Of a stretch of DNA of 64,000 nt, positions 1 through 7,617 are shown piece after piece. This DNA comes from SAR202 cluster bacterium bin87 (GTDB lineage: Bacteria; Chloroflexota; Dehalococcoidia; Lucifugimonadales; UBA3495): positions 62,001 through 126,000 of the forward strand of contig MPNC01000005.1 of assembly GCA_002238825.1 (NCBI GenBank). Direction: 5' to 3'. The stretch's first letter is position 1; every line of letters begins with the position of its first letter. A program made the position numbers and the translations under genes. The notes below the pieces were generated by a model. It was not told the DNA's origin. It ran no database searches and was given only the letters and a program-made list of their open reading frames with translations.

Positions 1-879
1 GATCAGGTCTTCCCATTCCTGAGCGGTACGAGTCCGGAAAAGATCCTCAATTCGCTGCTGGGCCTCGGCGCGGAATTGGGGGACTTCCAGGGGTCGATCG
101 AAGTCAGTAAGACCCTCATCGTCCCAGGACGTGATCCCGGCGGCTTCGACGAACTGCCGGAAATTCTGGTTGCCGGGTCCGCCGAATCGCACGTACTCGC
201 CGTCGCTGCATTGGAAGATGCCGCCCCACAATTCCTGTAGCGTCGGTACGGAAGGCGGGGCGTTGTGCACTCGCACGCCGAAACGCCCGATGGACTGGAA
301 CATGCTGTCAAACAGGGGGACTTCGATTCGTTGCCCCACGCCGTCGCGCTCCCGGGCATTCAGGGCGACGGTGATGGCTACCACCGACTGAAAGGCCCCG
401 TAGACCGAAGCGATGGGAATGGCCGTGTAGACCGGACGCGCACTATCGGCGTTGGGCGGGCGGAAACTGGCGGATGCCGCTCCCACAATCCCTTCGTAGG
501 CCGGCATGGCCGCCCGGGGATCGTCCGACGCAAATCCGGGGATGGAGCAGTAAACCAGGCTCGGGGTGTCCCGGGTCATCTCCTCGGGCCCCAATCCCAA
601 CCGGTCCATGGTTCCGGGACGGAAGTTCTCGACCACCACGTCGGCAGTCTGGATGAGGGAGCGGGCAGTGGCCGCGTCATCCGCATTTTTGAGGTCCAGG
701 GTAATGCTCCGCTTGCCCCGGTTCCACGTTGAATTGGCCGGGGTGTTCCAGCGGGGCCCGCCGGGAGGATCAACCCGCACGACGTCAGCGCCCTGATCGG
801 CCAGCAACATTCCCGCCAGTGGGCCGGCTATATATTGCCCGAAGTCGATTACCCGAATGTGTTCCAGTGCTCCAGCCAT
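1..879 (-). CDS. Type III (CaiB/BaiF) CoA-transferase, 3' end cut by window edge
   Basis: The frame is open from the ATG at 879 to base 1, giving 293 residues of a protein that continues outside the window. The N-terminus (IRVIDFGQYIAGPLAGMLL, then GADVVRVDPPGG and NRGKRSITLDLK) is the CaiB/BaiF Rossmann domain, which moves CoA between carboxylic acids. The position of the catalytic Asp of formyl-CoA transferase (Asp169) is Ser158 here (IPIASVYGAF). The same substitution occurs in the first half of the double CoA-transferase at 47428-49710, so this gene may also continue into a second, intact half beyond base 1. It diverges from the comD-like gene, and each has its own promoter. The family call is sure; the substrate is unknown. 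Confidence 0.9.
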   Translation of the reverse strand, partial: MAGALEHIRVIDFGQYIAGPLAGMLLADQGADVVRVDPPGGPRWNTPANSTWNRGKRSITLDLKNADDAATARSLIQTADVVVENFRPGTMDRLGLGPEEMTRDTPSLVYCSIPGFASDDPRAAMPAYEGIVGAASASFRPPNADSARPVYTAIPIASVYGAFQSVVAITVALNARERDGVGQRIEVPLFDSMFQSIGRFGVRVHNAPPSVPTLQELWGGIFQCSDGEYVRFGGPGNQNFRQFVEAAGITSWDDEGLTDFDRPLEVPQFRAEAQQRIEDLFRTRTAQEWEDLI

Positions 880-931
880 GTTCGAACCGTCCACCTTGTT
901 GGCCTAAAGATTAGCCTGATCGATTGGGCGC

Positions 932-960
932 ACGCTAACATCGCGGGTATGCGCGGTCAA
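932..960 (-). promoter_or_regulatory. Sigma-70 type promoter for the CoA-transferase gene
   Basis: On the minus strand, TTGACC (955-960) and TAGCGT (932-937) are 17 bp apart, and a TGT precedes the -10 (extended -10). The CoA-transferase start at 879 lies about 50 bases downstream. The same -35/-10 pair recurs at 21157-21185. Confidence 0.6.
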
Positions 961-1034
961 CCGATGGCGTTCAAGCGTGCGGACGCAACGCCCGTGGCGT
1001 CAGGGCGTTTCGTTGTTCACCCCGCGTCCCAAGA

Positions 1035-1063
1035 TTGACCCTCTCGATATGGGTTACTATAAT
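1035..1063 (+). promoter_or_regulatory. Strong sigma-70 promoter for the comD/comE-like pair
   Basis: TTGACC (1035-1040) and a perfect TATAAT (1058-1063) are separated by 17 bp. The start codon is at 1151, leaving a leader of about 80 nt. This promoter lies inside the longer upstream reading frame, which argues against any start before 1151. Confidence 0.75.
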
Positions 1064-1150
1064 CGCCAACACCCACAGCAGTACCGGGACTTTGCCCACG
1101 CAACGGAAACCGTGACTGCCACATTCACTGCTTACGTGAGGAGGACTTTC

Positions 1151-1669
1151 ATGGTTGAACAGCAGGCAGCGGTACTGAGCCCCCAGGCTTTGATCGAAGA
1201 ATTCGAGAAGAACGGTGTCACCCATGTGGTGACCATTCCCGACAGCGAGACCAACTACCTTTACGAGTTGATGAAGGAAGAGCCCTGGATGGACATCGTT
1301 CCCGCATCCCGGGAAGGCGAAACCTTCGGTGTGGCCCTGGGACTGTTGGTCGCCGGCAAGACTCCGGTGGTCCTGATCCAGAATACGGGCATGATGGAAT
1401 CTGGCGACTCCATTCGGGGCATGGTCCTTGATGCCGGGTTCCCGCTGGTAATGGTGGTGGGCTATCGTGGCTGGAATCGCCACGGCGTCATAACTGACTC
1501 GGCAGCCACTTATACCGAGCCTTTCCTGAACGCCTTCCGCATCAACTACTACCTGGTGGAACATGATGCCGACAGTTCGCGCATCAGCACGGCCTTCGAG
1601 GAGGCCCGGGCCACCAAGCGGCCGGTTGCCATCCTCGTGGGCGACGAATACCACGGGTTCAACCGCTAG
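1151..1669 (+). CDS. ComD-like TPP-enzyme N-terminal (PYR) subunit
   Basis: This 172-residue protein matches the alpha subunit of sulfopyruvate or phosphonopyruvate decarboxylase, which carries only the pyrimidine-binding half of a TPP enzyme. The motif PASREGETFGVALGL contains the Glu that activates the cofactor, followed by LIQNTGMMESGDS. The start at 1151 is chosen because GAGGAGG precedes it and because the promoter lies downstream of the alternative ATG at 977. The partner subunit follows 117 bases later. The decarboxylated 3-substituted pyruvate (sulfo-, phosphono- or another) cannot be read from sequence alone. Confidence 0.85.
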   Translation: MVEQQAAVLSPQALIEEFEKNGVTHVVTIPDSETNYLYELMKEEPWMDIVPASREGETFGVALGLLVAGKTPVVLIQNTGMMESGDSIRGMVLDAGFPLVMVVGYRGWNRHGVITDSAATYTEPFLNAFRINYYLVEHDADSSRISTAFEEARATKRPVAILVGDEYHGFNR

Positions 1670-1786
1670 ACGGATAACCATACGCCAAAAATTGCTTGCT
1701 CCGCTGGAGCCCCAACAACCGCAGTACATCGTCTCGGACTGAGGCGGGACACGGAGCAAGAAAGACCCACCCAACGGAGGCAAAGT

Positions 1787-2377
1787 ATGATTCAATCCCA
1801 GGACGTATTCCGAGTGTTCCAGGAGCACCGGGGCGACGCCATCGTGATTCCCACTGGCACGTCCGGTCGCCACTGGCGGGAATTCAGCACCAACGAGAAC
1901 CGGGACCTGAACATGGGAGGCGCGATGGGCCAGACCACTTCGGCTGCCCTGGGACTGGCCCTGGGTCTGCCTGATGAAAAGGTGGTGCTGTTCGATTCCG
2001 AAGGCGCGCTGCTGATGAACCTGGGGATACTGGCCACCATCGCGGGCAAGAAGCCCGAAAACTTCTGCCACATCCTACTGGACAACGAGTGCTACGCCAC
2101 CACCGGCGGGCAGCCGGTTCCCAACGCGCAGGATATCAACTACGCCGGCATGGCCAAGGAATCCGGTTATACGACCGCCTACAGCTTTGACGACCTGGAA
2201 GAGTTCGCCACAAATGTGGAGCAGATCATGCGGGATACCGGCCCGGTATTCGTCGCGATCAAAGTTGTGCCCGAGGTCGAGAACGAGCCAATCGGCATGC
2301 GAGTGCGTGTTCCCACCCGCAACCGCGCCGAGACCATTCGGGACTTGCAGTCGGAGTTGGGCATCAGCAACGACTAA
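1787..2377 (+). CDS. ComE-like TPP-binding (PP) subunit with altered GDG motif
   Basis: This 196-residue protein is the diphosphate-binding half that pairs with the upstream subunit. It ends the TPP motif with LLDNECYATTGGQ, typical of sulfopyruvate/phosphonopyruvate decarboxylases. The Mg-binding GDG triplet is replaced by Ser71-Glu72-Gly73 (FDSEGALLMNLG). Glu may still bind Mg2+, but the change is unusual. The gene starts at ATG 1787 after a CGGAGG site. Together the two genes should form an alpha/beta heteromer. Family confidence is high; activity and substrate are open. Confidence 0.85.
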   Translation: MIQSQDVFRVFQEHRGDAIVIPTGTSGRHWREFSTNENRDLNMGGAMGQTTSAALGLALGLPDEKVVLFDSEGALLMNLGILATIAGKKPENFCHILLDNECYATTGGQPVPNAQDINYAGMAKESGYTTAYSFDDLEEFATNVEQIMRDTGPVFVAIKVVPEVENEPIGMRVRVPTRNRAETIRDLQSELGISND

Positions 2378-2517
2378 CCTCGCTGCGTATCGCCGTTCGC
2401 CAGGAATGCGCGGCTGCAGGGTCGGCAAAAACACCGCTGGCCTGTACCGAGTCCGGACCGGACGGCGGTGAATACCAGGTGAACGCCGGCGAACGGACGT
2501 CACTCCGATGAACACGG

Positions 2518-2550
2518 CCCCGAGGCTAGCGCCTCGGGGCTGTTGCGTTG
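2518..2550. terminator. Bidirectional stem-loop between convergent genes
   Basis: A perfect 9-bp stem (CCCCGAGGC / GCCTCGGGG, 2518-2526 with 2531-2539) with a TAGC loop lies between the comE-like gene and the convergent gene at 2557. The following T-rich stretch is weak. Confidence 0.6.
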
Positions 2551-2556
2551 TCCGGG

Positions 2557-3234
2557 TCAGACCGACTGGTCGGCATCTTCGGGATCCGACGGCCCTGAGG
2601 CCATTTCCCGTTGCAGCTGTTCGCTCCAATTCTGGAACCAGCGACGGAACTCGTCCAGGGCGGGCGGGGCGATGTAGATCACCTCGATATCGACGGGGAA
2701 CTGCACCTGATGCCTTTCGTTGATGAGGAGCAGGCCGGTCTCATCTTCGCCCAGGGTGGTGTCGATAGCTTCGGCGACAAACTCATACCGCCGGTGATTG
2801 GCTTCACCAAACCATTCCTGGAGCCGGGATGCCACGGCAGGGCTCATTAACGGCTGCATCAGGCAACGCTGCAGGTCCAGAGCCTCGGCCATAACCTCCA
2901 TGGATTCGGTGGTTTCCAGGATAGCCCCGGCTTCGACCAGGCTGGATAACAATTTATGGCTACTCTGACCCGTGGCCTCCAGATAGCCCAGGCCCGCGTC
3001 ACCACCCTCCGGGAGATTTTCGTGGTAGACGTGGGTGACGCTCCCCAATGCGTTCTGAACGGCCCGGACCTGGACATCCACCTGGTCCCAGTATCGCGCC
3101 AGGATATCGGCGCCTTCGGCCGGCGCCGTGTCAGTCGGAACGGCCAGATGAACCAGCGGAGCCAGCAACAACTTGCGTTTCCCCTGGTAGTTGGCGGTCG
3201 CCGGCCGCGTGATTCTGCCGAGTTCCTCCACCAT
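2557..3234 (-). CDS. Uncharacterised protein, 225 aa
   Basis: I do not recognise this family. It is a soluble, acidic, mostly helical-looking protein beginning MVEELGRITRP. It has a KRKLLLAPLVHL segment near the N-terminus and a C-terminal part with two short beta-like stretches (TGLLLINERHQ, IEVIYIAPP) before a charged tail. The start at 3234 is preceded by AAGGAGT. The gene is single, with its own promoter, and runs towards the comE-like gene. Confidence 0.7.
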   Translation of the reverse strand: MVEELGRITRPATANYQGKRKLLLAPLVHLAVPTDTAPAEGADILARYWDQVDVQVRAVQNALGSVTHVYHENLPEGGDAGLGYLEATGQSSHKLLSSLVEAGAILETTESMEVMAEALDLQRCLMQPLMSPAVASRLQEWFGEANHRRYEFVAEAIDTTLGEDETGLLLINERHQVQFPVDIEVIYIAPPALDEFRRWFQNWSEQLQREMASGPSDPEDADQSV

Positions 3235-3270
3235 GTTTTCACTCCTTGCCCCTAAGATGAAGGCCACCAT

Positions 3271-3299
3271 ATGATACCCAGAGGCGGGGCGAAGACCAA
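3271..3299 (-). promoter_or_regulatory. Promoter for the uncharacterised gene at 2557-3234
   Basis: On the minus strand TTGGTC (3294-3299) and TATCAT (3271-3276) are 17 bp apart, 37 bases before the start codon. Confidence 0.45.
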
Positions 3300-3318
3300 G
3301 ACCAGCGTGAAGCCATCC

Positions 3319-3347
3319 TTGTCCGATGGATACCACTCTGCTAACCT
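3319..3347 (+). promoter_or_regulatory. Promoter of the lut operon
   Basis: TTGTCC (3319-3324), a 17-bp spacer ending in TGC, and TAACCT (3342-3347) form an extended -10 promoter. Because the -10 lies downstream of the ATG at 3326, translation of lutA more likely starts at the TTG at 3374. Confidence 0.45.
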
Positions 3348-3373
3348 TGCCAAGCCGCAAACGAGGATTTGAT

Positions 3374-4141
3374 TTGACGTTACCACAGCCCACCAGGGCG
3401 TCTCTTTTCGTAACATGCATCGTCGACCAGCTTTATCCCGAGGTTGGGGTCAGCGTGGTGCGCGTGCTGAGGAGAGCCGGCGTTGCGGTCGACTTTCCGG
3501 ACGGCCAAACTTGCTGCGGCCAGCCTCTCTACAACTCCGGATATGTCAGCGAGGCGCGAAAGCTGGCGGAGCGCACGCTGGATATCCTGAGTGACAAAGA
3601 GTATGTGGTCGTGCCGTCGGGCTCCTGCGGCGCGATGATGCGGGTGTTCTATCTCGATCTGTTCGCGAACGACCCGGAACTGCTGGCCCGCGCCAAAGAT
3701 CTGAGCCAACGCGTGTACGAGTTCACGGAATTCCTGGTCGACGTCGTGGGGTACGAGTCGACGCCAGTCGAGCCGGCCACGGATGATCGACCCGAGCGCG
3801 GCTCTGCGGTTGCGTACCACCCGTCCTGTCACCTGCTGAGAGAGATGGAGGTAACGAATGCGCCGCAACGCCTGTTGGACGCGGCTCCCGGAGTTGATCG
3901 GGTCGAATTGCCGGACGCCGAGCAGTGCTGCGGCTTTGGCGGGACCTTCGCCGTGAAGTATCCCCACATCTCGGAAGAGATGCTGGCCGACAAGGTCGCT
4001 GCCGCGACCAGCAGCGGCGCGGATACCCTGACCGCGTGCGATATGGGCTGCCTGATGCACATCGGCGGGGCAGTCAGCCGTCAAAAATTGCCGTTCCAGG
4101 TGCGGCACATCGCGCAAGTCCTCGACGGGTCGGCCGGTTAG
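3374..4141 (+). CDS. lutA: L-lactate oxidation iron-sulfur subunit LutA
   Basis: This protein of about 255 residues carries two CCG cysteine-rich domains, as in GlcF and heterodisulfide reductase HdrB. The first has TCCGQPLYNSGY and the second has SCHLLREM followed by QCCGFGGTFAVK. LutA works with LutB and LutC to oxidise L-lactate to pyruvate at the cytoplasmic membrane and passes electrons towards quinone. The start is placed at TTG 3374, after a CGAGG site and downstream of the promoter; an in-frame ATG at 3326 would add 16 residues. It is separated from lutB by two bases, so the operon is tight. Confidence 0.9.
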   Translation: MTLPQPTRASLFVTCIVDQLYPEVGVSVVRVLRRAGVAVDFPDGQTCCGQPLYNSGYVSEARKLAERTLDILSDKEYVVVPSGSCGAMMRVFYLDLFANDPELLARAKDLSQRVYEFTEFLVDVVGYESTPVEPATDDRPERGSAVAYHPSCHLLREMEVTNAPQRLLDAAPGVDRVELPDAEQCCGFGGTFAVKYPHISEEMLADKVAAATSSGADTLTACDMGCLMHIGGAVSRQKLPFQVRHIAQVLDGSAG

Positions 4142-4143
4142 CC

Positions 4144-5604
4144 ATGGCGGAAGTCGTTACTCGGCAGTTTGTGCCCGCTTCCCAGGCGGCGGTGAAGGAT
4201 GCGCAACTCCGCCAGGCGCTGCGCCGCGCCGGCACCGGTTTTGACGGGACGCGGCGGGAGGCCATCGAAGAGGTCAGTCCCGAGGTCTGGGAAGAGTGGC
4301 GGGAGGAGGCACGGCGGATCAAGGAACACACCATCGGGCATCTGGACTACTACCTGGAGATGCTGGAACGGAACGTGACCGCGGCCGGCGGGACGGTCCA
4401 TTTTGCGGTCGACGCGCAGCAGGCCAACGCAATCGTTTCGCAGATCGCCCGCGCCAACAACGTTCAGACGGTCACCAAGAGCAAGTCGATGGTGTCCGAG
4501 GAGCTTGGCCTGAACCACACCCTGGAGGCGCAAGAGATCGATGTTTTCGAGACCGACCTGGGTGAGTACATCATCCAACTGGCGGACGAGACGCCTTCCC
4601 ACCTGGTAGCGCCGGCGCTGCACAAGACGCGGGGGCAGGTGGCCCAACTGTTCGCGGACCAACTCGGCGTGCCGTACACGGAGGACATCGAGGAGATGGC
4701 CCGCATCGCGCGTGTGGCGCTGCGCCAGAAGTTCCTGGACGCCGACATGGGCATCAGCGGGGCCAACTTCCTGGTAGCCGAAACCGGTTCGTTGGTGATC
4801 ATCACCAACGAGGGCAACGGCCGCCTCTGCACCTCGGCGCCGCGGGTTCACGTGGGCCTGGCGGGCATGGAGAAAGTGATCCCGTCGCTACAGGACCTGG
4901 CAGTGTTCCTGAGGCTGTTGCCGCGCTCGGCCACCGGGCAGCGCATCACGTCGTACATGAGCATGGTCACCGGGCCCCGGCGGGACGAGGATGAGGACGG
5001 GCCGGAGGAATTTCACCTGGTGATCGTGGACAACGGGCGCAGCCGCTTGTTGGCGGATCCGGCGCTCCGCGAGTCGTTGTACTGCATCCGCTGCGGGGCA
5101 TGCCTCAACGTGTGTCCGGTTTATCAGCGGGTGGGCGGCCACGCCTACGGCTGGGTGTATCCCGGCCCGATAGGGTCGATCGTGACGCCAGGCCTGGTCG
5201 GACTCGGACAGGCCAAGGACTTGCCCAACGCGTCGACGCTATGCGGCGCGTGTCGGGACGCCTGCCCGGTGCAGATCAACATTCCCCGGATGCTGCTGCA
5301 CCTGCGGCACAATATCGCTGAAGGTCCGGAATCGTATCGTGACGCGGGGTCGGATACAGGGAGCTTGCTGGCCCGAGGATTCGCCGCCATTATGTCGAGT
5401 CCGCGTTTGCTGGGCGTGGGGCGCAAGATCGGCCGGCGGTTGCTGGCGCCCATGGCGAAAGGCGGTGTGTTGGGTCAGTCGCGAATTCCCCTGGTATCCC
5501 GCTGGACGCGTTCGCGAGACTTGCCCGTGCCGGCGCCCCGGTCGTTCTCCGAAATCTGGCGGGACGAGCTGTCGGGCAAAGGCCCCACCGGTCTTCAGGA
5601 CTAG
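4144..5604 (+). CDS. lutB: L-lactate oxidation ferredoxin-like subunit LutB
   Basis: This 486-residue protein has an N-terminal LUD domain (TKSKSMVSEELGLNHTLE, GISGANFLVAETGSLVI) and a C-terminal pair of 4Fe-4S motifs (CIRCGACLNVCPVY and CGACRDACPVQIN). A C-terminal extension (MLLHLRHNIAEGP) is as in Bacillus YvfW/LutB. It is the electron-transfer subunit of the LutABC complex. Its ATG follows the lutA stop directly and lutC begins four bases after its stop, so all three are co-translated. Confidence 0.95.
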   Translation: MAEVVTRQFVPASQAAVKDAQLRQALRRAGTGFDGTRREAIEEVSPEVWEEWREEARRIKEHTIGHLDYYLEMLERNVTAAGGTVHFAVDAQQANAIVSQIARANNVQTVTKSKSMVSEELGLNHTLEAQEIDVFETDLGEYIIQLADETPSHLVAPALHKTRGQVAQLFADQLGVPYTEDIEEMARIARVALRQKFLDADMGISGANFLVAETGSLVIITNEGNGRLCTSAPRVHVGLAGMEKVIPSLQDLAVFLRLLPRSATGQRITSYMSMVTGPRRDEDEDGPEEFHLVIVDNGRSRLLADPALRESLYCIRCGACLNVCPVYQRVGGHAYGWVYPGPIGSIVTPGLVGLGQAKDLPNASTLCGACRDACPVQINIPRMLLHLRHNIAEGPESYRDAGSDTGSLLARGFAAIMSSPRLLGVGRKIGRRLLAPMAKGGVLGQSRIPLVSRWTRSRDLPVPAPRSFSEIWRDELSGKGPTGLQD

Positions 5605-5607
5605 CGC

Positions 5608-6390
5608 ATGGGTATCCCATTCAATCGTGACAGTGGGCGCGGTGTTGACTCGTTGGGTATCCCATCGGAACAGTTCCGTGAAACGGTCCGCGCGGCCCTG
5701 GGCCGGCAGGACGGGCCGCCCAGCGAGCCTTACAGCGCCCTCACGCACAACCTCACCGATATCGAAGCGCAGGCGCAAACCGTGCGGGAGCGCATCGCCC
5801 GGGAAACGCCGGAATTGCTGGACCGGTTGGCAGCGACGGCGGGGCTGCGAGGATGGAATGTGCACCGTTGTGACGGAGCGGAGGAAGCGCTGGGTTATGT
5901 AACGTCGCTGGTGCAGACGCTCGGAGCGTCGTCGGTGGCGAGGTCGGAACAGGCGGTGTTTGATTCCATGCCGGTGGACGCTGCCATCGCGGGAGCCGGC
6001 GGCCTGTGCTGGCCGGCGGTATACGAGGGTCCAGCCAGTCGGACGGGAGTGCGGCAGCGGTTGGCTGAATCGGGCATGGGGATCACCGGGGCCGACTACG
6101 CGATTGCGGAAACCGGGTCCGTCGTGGTGCTGCCCAGACGGGGCCTCAGTCGCCTGGTGTCGGTGGTCCCGCCGGTGCACGTGGCGATCGTGCGACCTTC
6201 GGACGTCGTTGGAACCCTGGACGACCTGTTTGCCCTGCGTCGGCTGGAATACGTCAGGAACGGGGGCGACATGGGCAGTTACCTGAATTTCATCACCGGG
6301 CCCAGTCGAACCGCCGATATTGAACAGACGATCGTGGTGGGTGTGCACGGCCCCCGTGAGGTCCACATGGTGCTTCTGAACGAGGAGTAG
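5608..6390 (+). CDS. lutC: LUD-domain subunit LutC
   Basis: This 260-residue protein contains a single LUD domain. The conserved segment GITGADYAIAETGSVVVLP parallels the same motif in LutB, followed by VSVVPPVHVAIV. The first 60 residues form a variable N-terminal arm. It is the third member of the lactate oxidation complex. A NTase/HEPN pair follows within five bases and is probably on the same transcript. Confidence 0.9.
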   Translation: MGIPFNRDSGRGVDSLGIPSEQFRETVRAALGRQDGPPSEPYSALTHNLTDIEAQAQTVRERIARETPELLDRLAATAGLRGWNVHRCDGAEEALGYVTSLVQTLGASSVARSEQAVFDSMPVDAAIAGAGGLCWPAVYEGPASRTGVRQRLAESGMGITGADYAIAETGSVVVLPRRGLSRLVSVVPPVHVAIVRPSDVVGTLDDLFALRRLEYVRNGGDMGSYLNFITGPSRTADIEQTIVVGVHGPREVHMVLLNEE

Positions 6391-6394
6391 GACG

Positions 6395-6736
6395 ATGCCG
6401 ATGCGAGTAGGGTTCATCCAGTTCAGGCGCCAGATGATGGAGCAGCAGCTGGACGAGATCATGGGCGTGCTCCCCACGCTGGGGATCGAGAAGGCGATTT
6501 TGACCGGGGACATGGTCAGCGGCGATTATTCGCCAGCCAGCACCATTGACCTGGTGTTTGTGCACGATACCGACCGGCCATTCGGGCGGCGCGCCGACTT
6601 CTTCGCCTACCATATCGGTTCCCAGGTGGGCATGACGGCACAGGTGTACACACCGTCTGAATTCAAAGAGTTGCAAGACACGTTGCCGGCGCTGTACCAG
6701 GCCTGCAAGCGAGGAAGGGTGATTTTCGATGCCTGA
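6395..6736 (+). CDS. MNT-type minimal nucleotidyltransferase, degenerate active site
   Basis: This 113-residue protein resembles the small nucleotidyltransferases that act as antitoxins of HEPN partners. The usual GS-(x)n-SDIDLLV signature appears as [20 protein letters not shown]: the Ser after Gly and the first catalytic Asp (now Thr) are missing, while the second Asp remains. It overlaps the HEPN gene by 8 bases, the standard arrangement of an MNT/HEPN module. It sits directly after lutC without a promoter of its own. It probably binds the HEPN partner but may not transfer AMP. Confidence 0.75.
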   Translation: MPMRVGFIQFRRQMMEQQLDEIMGVLPTLGIEKAILTGDMVSGDYSPASTIDLVFVHDTDRPFGRRADFFAYHIGSQVGMTAQVYTPSEFKELQDTLPALYQACKRGRVIFDA

Positions 6737-7130
6737 TTTCGTGGCGGAAGGCGCACGCTGGTTTCGACAGGCAGAGCAGGACCTTGAGGACGCGGGTTTC
6801 AACCGGGGCGGAGGCCGTTACAACGTCGCGTGCTTCCTCAGCCAGCAGGCCGCAGAGAAGGCGGTGAAGGCCTACCTGTACCGGCGCGGGGCTGAGGACG
6901 TTTGGGGCAACTCCCTGATCGATCTGTGCGAAGACGCCAAGATTTTCGAGATGTTTTTCGACACGATCAAGGCGGACGCTCGGCAGCTCGACAAGTACTA
7001 CGACATCACCAGGTATCCGGAATACCTTCCCAGCGGGATACCGTCCGAAGCGTTCGACGACGTGGACGCGGAGCGGGCGATGGAGTTGGCGGGGATCGTC
7101 GTGCAGTTCGTGTCCACGCGCATCACCTGA
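6729..7130 (+). CDS. HEPN-domain protein, partner of the upstream MNT protein
   Basis: This 133-residue protein has the HEPN signature (family PF05168): [12 protein letters not shown] at the start, [15 protein letters not shown] in the second helix, and [11 protein letters not shown] before the last helix. The conserved His of the helix-2/3 turn (usually GHSL) is Asn here (WGNSLIDL). HEPN/MNT pairs can be toxin/antitoxin modules in which the HEPN protein is an RNase, but many chromosomal pairs have unknown roles. Co-transcription with lutABC makes a role in that operon possible. Confidence 0.8.
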   Translation: MPDFVAEGARWFRQAEQDLEDAGFNRGGGRYNVACFLSQQAAEKAVKAYLYRRGAEDVWGNSLIDLCEDAKIFEMFFDTIKADARQLDKYYDITRYPEYLPSGIPSEAFDDVDAERAMELAGIVVQFVSTRIT

Positions 7131-7170
7131 TCCGGGTCGCGGTCCTAACGGCGCACAACAGGGCTGAGCC

Positions 7171-7617
7171 CTAGCCGCCGAAGATTTCGGCGAGGCGTTG
7201 CTGGCGAAAGGCGAAGATGCGACTGAGGTCGCGGCGGACCAACAGGCGGTCGGCCAGCCAGCCCCCGAGCATTGCATATTCCACGTGGTCGCCAACCAGG
7301 GTGCCGCCTTCGTGTGACGTGAACGTGTGCTGGTGGATCCAGGTTCGATATGGCCCCCGGACCTGCTCGTCGACAAAGCGGTGCGGCGGATCCCATAGGG
7401 TGATTCGGCTGCGCCATTTCAGATTCAGACCGTGCAACCGCAGGCGGTAGTCGATTTCCACGCCCGTCCGCATGTTGATGGGAGCCGGCGTGACAACCTC
7501 GAACCGCAGCCAGGGCGGAGTCAGCTGCTCGAGGTTGAACGCATCGGCGTAGAAATCGAACACGTCCTCGGGTTGCCGGGGTAGCCAATGCTCGGTGGCC
7601 AGGTTGAAGGCCGGCAT
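7171..7617 (-). CDS. SRPBCC (START-like) ligand-binding protein
   Basis: This 148-residue protein has the pattern of the polyketide cyclase/CoxG-like SRPBCC fold: LATEHWLPRQPEDVFDFYAD at the N-terminus, a central ITLWDPPHRFVDEQVRGPYR, and a C-terminal long helix. Relatives bind hydrophobic ligands or act in cell-division-inhibitor-like proteins of the SulA/YfcH neighbourhood. It overlaps the glycerate kinase stop by one base (ATGA), so it is translationally coupled. No catalytic residues can be assigned. Confidence 0.8.
   Translation of the reverse strand: MPAFNLATEHWLPRQPEDVFDFYADAFNLEQLTPPWLRFEVVTPAPINMRTGVEIDYRLRLHGLNLKWRSRITLWDPPHRFVDEQVRGPYRTWIHQHTFTSHEGGTLVGDHVEYAMLGGWLADRLLVRRDLSRIFAFRQQRLAEIFGG

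Noticed and set aside
971-2071. A 366-codon minus-strand frame opposite comD/comE
   Set aside because: It crosses the promoter and both TPP subunit genes and has a random, His/Gly-rich composition.
5239-6513. A 424-codon minus-strand frame opposite lutB/lutC
   Set aside because: It is Arg/Pro/His-rich, spans three real genes on the other strand and has no domain.
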